A stretch of DNA of 64,000 nucleotides from positions 62,001 through 126,000 of the forward strand of contig JAJTUQ010000005.1 in the NCBI GenBank assembly GCA_021399445.1, in the 5' to 3' direction. Origin of the DNA: Xylogone sp. PMI_703 (taxonomy: Eukaryota > Ascomycota > Leotiomycetes). The position numbers and the translations under genes were made by a program. Shown here piece after piece: positions 1-10,428 of this stretch; position 1 is the stretch's first letter, and every line of letters starts with the position of its first letter. Below the pieces are notes generated by a model. It did not search any database, was not told where the DNA came from, and was given only the letters and a program-made list of their open reading frames with translations.

Positions 1-1
1 T

Positions 2-1878
2 ATGGAAGCTGACGCTGGAGTTGATGCTGGCCCGTCACCATTCGAGGCTGATGTTGCTGGGGTCATTCGACAGGATGGAGACTTAGTAGTCCATGGAGTC
101 TCAAGCATATTCCACCAGCTGGGTCATACAAAGAAGCCTTCCAGCTTAGCAGATCCAGCCTCGATGGAGGAACGCAAACAGCGAAACCAAATAAGCAAGG
201 CCAGACTGATCGCTAACGCTGCTCTTCTAAGACAAAGAGAGAGCATTCTCCTTCGCGCACCGAGTATTAATAAGAACGTCGACTTTGACGGACTGGATCC
301 GGAATTGGCGATACATCTTCTCGACCTTCACTGGAATCGGCAGCATTATACATATCTGATTAGCTACCGGCCAGCGATCATGGATAGCTTAATGAGCAAC
401 GGACCGTATGTGAATACATTACTCTTAAACTCAATATACTTTTCCAGCAGCCTACTTAGTGATAGAGTAGAAGTGCGTTCAGACCCAGCAGACCCGCAAT
501 CCGCCGGGGTTCCCTTTTATGATCGATTCCGCACACTCTTAGTTGACAATATTGATAAACCTAGCATCCCAACATCTGTTGCCCTGCTACTCTGCGGAGC
601 CACACTAGTTTCTCATGGAAAACCGAGTGCTGGCTGGATCATGTGCGGCATTGCCTATAGAATGATTATTGACCTGGGTTGCCACTTGGTTCTTGACCCG
701 CGACGTTGTAGTGCCAACAATCAAACGGAACTTCTTACCGATGTTGAGTTGGAAATGCGAAAACGGCTATACTGGGGTGCGTTCCTGACAGATGTAACTC
801 AATCACTATACTTCGGACGACCACCTTGCCTACGAGCGTCACAGGCCCGAGTTCCTCAGCTACTGCTTGACACTTATGAGGAGTTGGACGACTGGACGCC
901 ATATATTGATCCCTTGATCCCACCCGGCCTGCCACCATACGGACAACCACGACCTGCATACGCTATAACAACGTTTAACTCCATGATTAGACTCTTTTCA
1001 ATTGCATCAAAAATAGTGCATTCTTTGTATAGCATCAAGAGTCTTAAAGACTCTAGGCAGCACATAAAAACGGTTAAAACTGCAGCAGAATCAGAGTTAG
1101 AACAATGGATCGCTTCCCTGCCCTCTCATCTCCAATTTGACCCCGAGACCGACAGTGTCCCCCCGCCGCATCAAGTTGCGCCATTGTAAATACCAATTTC
1201 TTTTTGAAGGTTCTGATAACTGGATGACTAACTATCAATAGTACCACATATCATACATTGCGGATACTTCTTCAGCGACCGTTTCTAGAAAATGGTCACC
1301 TATACTCTGGTTTCCAAGACGATGACCGTCAAGCCGGTGAACATATTTGTGTGGATGCGGCACTATCTATATGGCGTTTTGTCAGAGCTTACAAGGCAGC
1401 ATTTACTCTTCGACGAGCGCCCTACCTGATCTCTTACTCCGTGTACTCTGCGGTCGTTGCAATTTTGAATCAAAGATTAGTCGAGCATTCTCACTTCACC
1501 GAATGTATGAAGTTCTTTTGGTCGGCATTGATTGATCTGCAGCAGGGGTGTAATTTTGGCCTTCAGAAACCGCTAGATATACTAAGGGATGTGGTAGCGC
1601 AGTTTGGCAAAGATATTCCCAAGTCAACAGACCAAGTCGGCCAAGTTACACGAAATTTTATGCGGCTAGAAAAGGGGGATGGGTTAAGCTATAATGGCAC
1701 TAGTACAGGTCATAGAGATTACACCCATCACAGTAACCCCCAGGGTTTAATATCTGATTCACGGCAGCAAGACTCATTCCCATTCTGGGGCCCGGATCAG
1801 TTTGGTACCAGCGCAGAAAACGATGACTGGTCCTTAAATGACACTCTATATGGATTATTTACACCAGCAAATTATTAA
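2..1878 (+). CDS. Fungal-specific transcription factor, 5' end outside window
   Basis: This is the regulatory part of a Zn2Cys6-type fungal transcription factor. Exon 2-1185 joins exon 1242-1878 through a 56-nt intron (donor GTAAAT, branch GACTAAC, acceptor ATAG). The join keeps frame and restores the family's helix ending in LRILLQRPFL; the total is 607 codons including stop. The middle carries the fungal_trans signature (GYAYRMIIDLGCHL-like run near residues 217-231, then KRLYWGAF). The stretch DLVVHGVSSIFH near the start resembles the segment between the zinc cluster and the regulatory domain, so the DNA-binding domain probably lies upstream of the window and the ATG at position 2 may be internal. 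It faces the mannose isomerase gene convergently and may control the sugar genes next to it (inference). No lesion is seen in this part. Confidence 0.85.
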
Positions 1879-2209
1879 AATCCGGTCTATTAATCACTCC
1901 CTCAGTCAAGTTCTCTATGGATTACTAGTGCAATTGGCCATATATACATAGACTTGATATGCCCGGCATTTATAGTCGCTTCAATATCTCCATGACTAAC
2001 TCCTGAGACCCTCTCTTTCGAGATGAGTTCTGCGCATAATTGCAATAACAATACATCCAGAGTCTCTTATTTTCCAACCAAAATAGACTATGATTGAACC
2101 ATCACCAAGTTAACGGTATGCTGACTGGAAATGAGCCCTGATGAATGGCATTCGGGTTTATCGTGTCTTTTGTTCTCAAACCTTATGCGTGACTCCTCAT
2201 AGGGTTGAT
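1879..2209. other. Convergent 3' intergenic region
   Basis: This gap lies between the stops of a plus-strand regulator and a minus-strand isomerase gene. It should hold both transcript ends. I see no gene in it. Confidence 0.6.
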
Positions 2210-3226
2210 TCAGTCAGATGTGGATTTTGGTGGGCGGGCAATCAGAACTTCACCAGTGCCATTAAGTGTAAACTTTCCGGCGGCGTAAGGGATAACGGTT
2301 GTGGATCCAGAATCAATGTGCGTGGTATGACGATTAGTGATAAGATCAAATGCACCCTCAAGGACGATTAAAATGGCGAATCCTGCCTCCAGCTGTTCTT
2401 GCTTCTCTTGCACTGTGACGTGATCAAGCCTGAAATACTCGTTTGACTGTGGTGCTAAAATATTTTTGTTTACCAGAGAGTTTATCTCTGCTGTGGTGCG
2501 GCCGCATCTTTCAACACCTAGTAACGCTGTCTCAAAACCTAGTCCTAGATGGCCTTCCTTGCGCCCGTCAATCTTGAAGTCACGCCATTCGAGAAGGATT
2601 GACAAGTCTTCCGGTTCCTGCACCTCAGCAAGCAGGATACCCTTTCCAATGGCGTGCAGAACACCTGGCGGGACATACACAGTCTGGTGGGCCTCAACTG
2701 GGATACAATGCATCAAACCAATTAATGACTCCACGTCTTGTGCATCAACGAGGGTAAGCATCTCCTTAATCGAAACGTCCTCTCGGAGCCCAAGATACAC
2801 TTCGCCAGGCGTTAAGATGTACCAGGCCTCAGCTTTCCCATGGAGCGCACCCACATGCTTATGTGCGAATGTAACAGATGGATGAGCATGAACTGGGAGC
2901 CTCTGACCGGCATCAATGAGCTTGACGAGAAGTTTCGTGTCCACACCGAATGTAGCTATGTGCTCTGGGCTTAGCCAGACAGAGGGGTTCTCTTTGATTG
3001 CGTCGATGAGAAGCGCCCCACCGGGAAGACGAGATAGGCCGAGCGATGAGTGCCCCCGACAAGTAGTTGTGGATGCGATCCAGTCTTCAGGAGTCCTCGG
3101 CTCTTGTGAACCTTCTCCTTTACGGAAGGATGAGATTTGAGGGCCACCCAAATAGAAGCGCTCTGGGGGCTGGTTTGATGGCAAGATAATAGGTTGCATT
3201 ACTAGTTCTTCTATAGCAGCACGCAA
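2210..3226 (-). CDS. Mannose-6-phosphate isomerase-like protein (class I, cupin)
   Basis: Intronless, 338 residues. Class I mannose-6-phosphate isomerases interconvert mannose-6-phosphate and fructose-6-phosphate using zinc held in a cupin fold. The metal-site signatures are visible: PVHAHPS near residue 116, GKAEAWYIL near residue 133, and VPPGVLHAIG near residue 186. The length matches the short class I form (about 300-340 aa) rather than the roughly 430-aa housekeeping fungal enzyme, so this is probably a pathway-specific copy. Met10 is an alternative start. The reading frame is intact, unlike the mannosidase on the same strand just downstream of its promoter side. Context suggests it channels mannose released by that mannosidase into glycolysis; this is inferred. 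Its exact sugar-phosphate substrate cannot be fixed from sequence. Confidence 0.85.
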   Translation of the reverse strand: MRAAIEELVMQPIILPSNQPPERFYLGGPQISSFRKGEGSQEPRTPEDWIASTTTCRGHSSLGLSRLPGGALLIDAIKENPSVWLSPEHIATFGVDTKLLVKLIDAGQRLPVHAHPSVTFAHKHVGALHGKAEAWYILTPGEVYLGLREDVSIKEMLTLVDAQDVESLIGLMHCIPVEAHQTVYVPPGVLHAIGKGILLAEVQEPEDLSILLEWRDFKIDGRKEGHLGLGFETALLGVERCGRTTAEINSLVNKNILAPQSNEYFRLDHVTVQEKQEQLEAGFAILIVLEGAFDLITNRHTTHIDSGSTTVIPYAAGKFTLNGTGEVLIARPPKSTSD

Positions 3227-3983
3227 AGACTAGTTGTTTTTATCTACACTGTGGTTAGAGTTGGGTTTCTGGTGATGGGGTATTACTCACAAGTGGTGTT
3301 CTTGCACACCCTAGTAATGCTGGACTACAGTATTTCGGTTTTGTTATGAAGATAATTTAAGAGGAGGCGAGGAATAGTTAGATATAGAGCTGCCATATGC
3401 TCTCTGGTTCTGCGAATACCACTCATGTGATCGGCTAATCAGGTGGCGAGCAGAGTAGCGATAGTTCGTTGTAGTGGACCCATCTTGGGGTTACTTACTG
3501 TACAGAATCAGTGGGTCTGAGGAGATTCTTAGTTTTCTTGTATTAGGGTAGGAATGCCAGCCACTGATTAAAGTGGACCTAAAGTAGCCAAAGTTGGTTT
3601 TATCGGCTTGACAAAGGGGATGCGTACTTTCCGTATTTCATACTTTTAGGGCCGATCAATAGTAAGAATGATCTCAATACAATGACATATGATGCCTCGA
3701 TTCCTCAGGTATGTATCCTTAAATATTTTGGAGGCCACTTGAACCTGTTATATTCAGAAACGCTCCTGTTATTCTCTTCTTCAGAATATGTTGTGGATTG
3801 GATCTATAAATTACCGCATCACAAAGTATCCGCCCTTGGAAGCCCGACCTACCTTGTGATACACTGGCTTATCTAACGCAGCATTATCGGCGGGGGTCTA
3901 AGTTTATGCAAAATGCGCCAACTACATTTCATCTCTACAAGTACTGATTCTCCAAAATAAATGTGCCTGGGACTATTACCGTG
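3227..3983. other. Intergenic region, isomerase promoter
   Basis: This gap contains the promoter of the minus-strand isomerase and the 3' flank of the mannosidase pseudogene. Short open frames here show no recognisable protein. Confidence 0.5.
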
Positions 3984-6533
3984 CTAAGACAAATGTCTCC
4001 ACTGTAGCTTTTTACGTCCAAGGCACTTAGCATTAACCATCTGCACGTCATCTGGCACGACATCGAGGCAATTATTGTCAAATATAACATCCTCATCATC
4101 CACAAATAGCTCCAACCCTTTAACTGGAGCCGTAGAAGAAATCTCGATATTTTCGCCTTTGACATCGACCTTCACAGCATCGCGCGCAAATGAGAGATAT
4201 TTGAGGGGTTGTGGCCAGTCGGCATAGCGAGCAATAACGTTATCGCCTCTCGATATCCTCGCGGAGACAATGACGGGTTCCTCGTTCTCGGGAAGAACGC
4301 GTATCTGTAGATCTGTTGAGCGGTTAGGAGCGATGCTGATGTTTGACTTAGTTCTCTCAATGAGCCTGCCGTTGATGGTAAATAGGGTGGTCTCTAACTC
4401 GGCGTCAAGCGAATCGATGGTCAGGTTCGAACCCCAGATTTCCACCTTCACTACTTTTGTCACATCCACATGAGTGAACTCATTTTTGGGTGTTACTTCC
4501 AAGCGGCGGCTGATGCCCACCGTTACTGAAGCGTAGTTTCTTTTAGTTGTGTAGTATGCTAGCTTTGGCCGTGGAGCGCTATTCACCAATGACCAGCTCA
4601 CGGCGGGAAAACAGTCATTCAACTGCCAAATTAGGTTACCAGCACATTCTTCATGATTTGGACCTTTCCAGAGTCGTCTCCAACCGCGAACTGCATAGGA
4701 CATCGCTTCGGACTGGAGAAGTTGGGTGGTGTATGTATAAGACTCAAGTGTCATTTTGTGCTTGAAGTGGTCAATCAGGTAGAGGGCGATGGTAGGTTGA
4801 TCTTCGGGCGCCATATGCCACGAATCCATGGTTTTGCTTTGTGGATACAGCTCATTTGGATCAGAGATAAGTTCGTTGATTGTCTTGATTGATGGATATG
4901 ATTTCATTCCAAATTCCGAGACGAATCGACCAGACAGTTCGGGATATTTCTGGTAAGGATATCGGGGCTGGTCCGCCATCCATACTCTCCAAGAATGAAT
5001 ATCACCAACAAGAGGGTCATTGCTATACGATCCTCCCCATGGGCTACTGAAATGGTATGGTGTGCGGGGTGTAAGGTCTGTGCAGATATCTCTGAGGACT
5101 CATTCGTAATAATAGCGAGCTGGCCAATTAGACTTTAGCCAGTTCTCTTCATTCTGGTCGGTTTGGTCATATTCCAGGTGATGAAGTTCAGCAAACATGT
5201 GATCCTCATTGTTACCGCACCAGAGAACAATGCAAGGATGGTTCCTCATTCTCTTCACATTATATATGGCCTCAGCTTTGATATATTTTTGAGGAGATTA
5301 TCATTCATCGGGTAGCTACCACATCCTAGCATGAAATCTTGCCATATCAGTATGCCAAACTCACCACATATATCATAAAAGACATCATCTTCATAAAGCC
5401 CACCTCCCCACACTCGAATCATATTCTGGTTACTTTCAACAGCAAGCTCAAGCCACTTTCGGTAACGTTGGGGGGTTAGCCGCGGTAAGAAGGTATCGGC
5501 CGGAATCCAATTAGTACCCTGGCAATATATAGGGATATTGTTAATGCGGAAAAAGAAAGTCGTCCCAGATTGATCGGTAACTGGCCTCTGGACCAGTTCA
5601 GAGAGGCGCACCCCAACTTTTCGAGATTTGCAGTCTAGAACCTTGTCGGAGTCGCTTTGTTTTATTTTCGCGACAACTGAGTATAGTGGCTGCAAACCAT
5701 AGCCGTGAGGATACCACAATTGAGGCTCGCCGACCATAAACTGGCATTGTGATCCGCCTTTGATCGCCTTCGTAGTGATTAAGGAGCCAGATGGATCAAG
5801 CAAGGTGATTTCCACCTCTAGATCTCTATCTTGCTCGATCTCTACTCTGGGGCTAAGTATGGCGTATTTTAGTCCATTATCAACTTCAACATCTACGAAT
5901 AAGTCGGATATCCTGGAAGAATATACTTCCAAGTATATCGGTCTCCATGGGCCACAAGTCAGCAAAGTCGGTCCCCTATTCAATTAGCACAGTTTCCTTT
6001 TTTGAGAACTTTGCTAAACTCACCAGTCCCACCCGTAATGACAAGGCACTTTCCTCACATTCATGCAGGACGAGTCGCCATTCCAAAAGAGATTTTTGAA
6101 GCCTTGCTCCTTCTCCAATTTCTTTCCCACAAAAAGGTAGAGTCGAAGAGGAGTTCCAGGATATTGCCCTGTTTCTTCAATTTCGACGTAACGTCAACCC
6201 GATATTCAAGAAACATATTATCGGTTTTGAGCAGGAGCTCGCCATTGAGCAATATGGAGGCATGAGTATCGAGGCCTTCCAAGACAAGAGCTACTTGTTT
6301 ATTCCCAGAGTCCAGGTTAAGGTCAAAGATGGTTCGATATAGCCATGATTGCTCACCGACCCACTGGATAGCATCTGAGTTTAGGTCCTTGGTAGGATAG
6401 GGATCTTGCGGTGATGGAGCAGGTCAAGATGATTAGTGGTTGGAAATTGGGATACGGGAAGGAACTATTCTTCAGTGTGCGCCTGTTTGAAGTGCCAGCC
6501 CGTAGCTAAGGGAATACGCACAAGTTCTAGCAT
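3984..6533 (-). pseudogene. GH2 beta-mannosidase, broken (2 stops, 3 frameshifts)
   Basis: Family GH2 beta-mannosidases remove terminal beta-mannose from manno-oligosaccharides. The start at 6533 gives MLELVRIPLATGWHFKQ with no signal peptide, so it is the cytosolic fungal type. Exon 6533-6024 joins 5975-3984 through a 48-nt intron (GTGAGT...ATAG), restoring YGWDWGPTLLTCGPWRP. Lesions: TAG at 6467-6465 where the family has Trp; a frame loss near 6395-6406 in the KIPDPY region; a one-base loss in a T run near 6131-6136; a one-base loss in an A run near 5280-5290; TGA at 5102-5100. Sequence beyond every lesion stays family-like, including the acid/base region WCGNNED (about 5215) and the nucleophile region SEFGM (about 4905). 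The decay therefore looks recent. The two homopolymer losses could be sequencing errors, but the two stops are substitutions. Confidence 0.9.
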
Positions 6534-7642
6534 AGTTGCTGGTTCTCCGTATTGATTCGCTCAAGGAGCTTCTGTGAATAAATACGTGCTGGGGAGAGAA
6601 ACCTAGCATCTGATACTTTATTCTACTAGCAATCCTTCATTACTACAGTACTGTATACCCTACTGCCCTTGAGCACGTGGAGACATGCATAAGTGGGTGT
6701 CTCCGAAGTCCGTTGGGGTATCGGGTAACCGTTTCATTCTTGAGCCTAGCAAGGCATGGCGGGACGGAAACCTGCTCAAGAAATTGTTGTTCATTGGCGT
6801 TTCTGAGCATGCCTTGTGTGCTGGAGACGCAATCAAGAGGAAGTAGGTGAGAACTCGCGCGGACCCTCGGTCGCTTGAGCGTTATTCGATCACGTGCTCG
6901 GCTACCATTCTCAAGCGCTGGACAAGCCGGGTGAAAGTACGATCACGTGCTCGGCAAAGCACAGACTTGAGCAAGAGGTACTTGTACCTGTTGTGTCCCC
7001 GCACTTCTCCACACGTACCCCAAGCCTAGAGACAATCCAAACAGCACGGCACTCTTCTCCGTATTCGGGAGAGGCGTCCTATGTCTCCAGGTCCTCGAGG
7101 CATTGGATTCCACTATAGCGTCATGCCGCGTAGTCTGTGTTAATAACTGTTTACGCAGACCTTCTATAACCTTGGGCTTTTACTGGATATAGAGTGGCAC
7201 AACTCGGAACTCAAGCGTAGCTCGTAGTAATCCGCAAGGAAAGTATAATATTGTTATTATTGCCCGCTGGAAATATTGAGCATCTGGATCGTAGGATCGA
7301 TTAGCTACAAGGCGTATCATCTGCCTCATTTTTCATAACTGAAAAACTATGCCCATGCAGATCCTTCTGATTAATTCCAGGAGCTCAGTCCTAGTGCAGG
7401 ATGGAACTTTTCCGTGGGACTTCCCCGGACACGAGGTAATTCGCTCGATCAGCGGGGTTTTTGTAGTAGAGAAGGCCAAGAGGGGCATAGGAATGGTCTC
7501 CAGACTGTTATGGAAAGGCCACCTAGGTTACCGATATCTTTTGGATATTTGTACAAAACCAGTGCCCAGGCGCCGGGCCAAAACGTGCTGTTTTTGAGTC
7601 CTCGTGCTTCTGCTGGATCTGGATAAACTACCAACTTGCACA
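6534..7642. promoter_or_regulatory. Divergent promoter region of mannosidase and porter pseudogenes
   Basis: About 1.1 kb between two divergent genes. It contains an exact 16-bp direct repeat centred on a CACGTG box, CGATCACGTGCTCGGC, at 6887-6902 and 6940-6955. The first copy lies between inverted 8-mers CGCTTGAG (6872-6879) and CTCAAGCG (6910-6917). CACGTG is the usual bHLH core, so a shared regulator of the two genes is plausible but unproven. I see no further gene here. Confidence 0.45.
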
Positions 7643-9763
7643 ATGCTAAATCTCCGCTTGAAGAATGCGCGCTCCCTAGCTAATGGGACTTTTACCCTCG
7701 CTGGACAGGAGTATGATGCGGTCGATTGGTGGCAGGATTCGGGCATGCGCTCAGTATATATGCTCCTTCTAATTCCTTTGGTCACATCCATGACCAATGG
7801 CTACGATGGCAAGTCCTAATATTTCCTTCACAGGTGTTGCAGCCAAGATTACTAAACTTTGCTAGGTAGCATGATGAACGCATTACAAACTAGCGATCAG
7901 TGGCAGGACTATTTCAATCATCCTAGAGGCTCTATTCTTGCTGTATTCAACCTGATCTTTGCCATTGGGCAGTTGGCAGCTATCCTATCCTTCCCTGTGG
8001 GTGCTTATATTGCGGATCATTGGGGCAGGAGGGGGGGTGTTATGGTTGGTAGTATTATATCGACTATTGACTGTGCTTTGCAAACTGCTAGTATCAACTG
8101 TGAGTATCATTTATGATATCTGTGCTACTAAAACTGTTCTTGAGGCTGAAACGATGATATAGTTCCTATGTTTCTTGTCGCTCGTCTGATCTAGGATTTG
8201 GCAGCAAGATTTGACTATAGTCTTCCCACTATTAGAAAACTATCCTTTAAATAAATTACATAATATCATCAATAGTCATGATTGACCATGCGAGTGCTCC
8301 TCTTCTGGTAAATGAATTATGCCATACACAACATCGTGCCAGAGTAACGGCCGTTTACAATACGACCTGGTAAGTTCTTATATCGCAGATTTGGCCTTAA
8401 TAGTGGTACTCTGCTAACACATCCCTAGGTATTTTGGTTCTATCATAGAAGCATGGGCCACTTTTGGCACCATTAATATCCAGAACTCATGGTCCTGGCG
8501 CATCCCTTCCTTGCTACAAGGGGTCCCTGCAGTTTTTCAGATCTGTTTTGTCTGGTTTGTGCCTGAGGTAAGTCAACATCATAACCTCCCTATACTCCTG
8601 TGTGCTATTTACTAAGAAGAATATTAGTCTCCACGTTTTCTTATTGATAAAGAACGACATGAAGAGGCGTTGAAAATTCTGGTCGTATCATGGCGATGGC
8701 GAAGAGACCGAGTTATGTCAGAATACCTTGAAATCAAAGAGACACTGGCTCTCGAGAAGGAATATTGGAGCAAGGTAAAATGGGCGGAGTTATTATCTAC
8801 CCAGAGTAACCGCAAGCGCACATTGATCTGTTTTATCCAAGGGTTTCTTCTCGCAGTGGTCCGGCAATGGTCTCGTGTCGTATTACTTGGTGCCAGTCCT
8901 AGAAACCATTGGTATCACCGGATCTTCGGAGCAAGCAGGACTCAACGGTGGGCTTCAGATCTGGAACTTTATTGTTGCCCTTTGGGCAGCATTCAATATT
9001 GATCGTTTTGACTGACGGCCCATGGTGATTACTAGTACGGCCGCTATGCTGGTAATATTTACTATCTAGACCATATTATCAGCTTTGTATAATAAGACGC
9101 CGAGCGCGGGCGATGGCAAAGATGTTATTGCGATGATCTTCTTCTATTATACAGCATTCAATTGTGGCTGGTACGTATTCCAGGTAGTGTCTCATGAGCT
9201 TCGTCTCAATAACTTATCGTATCTATACAGCTGTAGGCAAGGTCTTGTGCTTGCGTATCCTGTTGAGATTCTTCCATACAACATTCGTGCAGAAGGTCTC
9301 ACAGTTACATTCTTAGTGGTCTCAACATCTAGTAAGATCATTCTTTGTCTCCTTCTAGCCAACTGTTAGCTGAACTATGCCTTTCCTAGTCCTGAATCAG
9401 TATATCAATCTTGTCGGTCACCAAAATATCGGATGCAAGTTCTATATTGTAAGTACGAGCTATCTTCAGGATCATATCTTTCCTTTTCTGTTTGGTTAGA
9501 TGTTGATGAATAATAGTTCTACTGTGTCTGGCTATTCATGGAGCTAATTGTAGTGTCCTTCCTCTGGGTAGAGACAAAGGTAAGCCCAGTAAGTTGTATA
9601 AAAACTGCATCTGATCATATCCTCTAACTGTAATTAGAACACCCCACTTGAAGAAGCCTGTAAAGTTTTCGATGGCGAAGACGCACATGTAGGAGGTCTG
9701 GCGGCAACCAAGGCTGATGCGGCAGTACTGGAGCAAATTGAAACCCGTGAGACAACCAGTTGA
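7643..9763 (+). pseudogene. MFS sugar porter (lactose-permease-like), broken
   Basis: This is a 12-helix sugar:H+ symporter of the fungal lactose/hexose permease type. The start ATG is 7643 and the native stop is TGA 9761-9763. Family motifs recur across several exons: IADHWGRRGG, FGTINIQNSWSWRIPSLLQGVP, SPRFLIDKERHEEAL, YPVEILPYNIRAEGL and FLWVETKNTPLEEA. The first intron (7809-7865) has a GC donor (GCAAGT) and rejoins NGYDG to SMMNAL. Lesions: a frame loss near 8190 in the RLI-GFG motif; paired frame shifts near 8680-8720; a shift near 8845 before WSGNGLVSYYL; TGA 9013-9015 in the conserved DRFGRRP motif; TAG 9067-9069 replacing Trp. It is transcribed away from the mannosidase, consistent with uptake of its oligosaccharide substrate. 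Clearly non-functional as read. Confidence 0.85.
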
Positions 9764-10428
9764 AGGACATGAAGTAAGTGAGCAATGCACAATTCCGGGA
9801 TAATCTCTTTACGAACCACGCGGAACTGGTCTTGTACCTCCTTTCCTGGCGTGGCGCCGTCACGCCTTCGAACTGGTTCGCTGGGGGTGAAGATGAAGAC
9901 AGGGTTACAGTCACGCTGAGAGCTGGATGTCGGTAGAGTAAAGGAAATGATGTAATTAAATGTCATCTTGACACACTATATCACATATAGCCATACCGTA
10001 ACCTCCCTCATGGTTTGCAACAACCTTGACATATGTTGGAGAAATTGACATCTATTTATTGTTAGCTGGTATGGGGCAGATTCTAATGCTATGCCTCTGT
10101 ACCTCGTACTGCTCATGCAGTTAAGAGGTGCTATGCGGCTGTAAGTCTACCAGTACTTCAGCAGCCGTACCCGGTAGGTGGTTGTGGTGGAGAATCCGAA
10201 TCCCGTTCCAGTCGCCACGATCCGCTCTTCCTGTGGCGTTACTCTTGGCACCAGGGCTTACTTATTTGGGAAACTAATTGAGTCGTGAAAAGTTTGCAAT
10301 CTGGAAGACACCTGAGGCTGTAAGTGCCACACTGTGTATGTGACATTTTTGCCATTCTGCTGTGCATCGCTTGTGTGTGTTCGCACGGGATTCTAGGCCT
10401 CACGCCCAATACAGCAGTGAATCGAAAG
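9764..10428. other. Promoter region of the damaged Zn2Cys6 gene
   Basis: This gap follows the porter pseudogene and precedes the regulator start at 10429. I see no gene on either strand. Confidence 0.5.
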
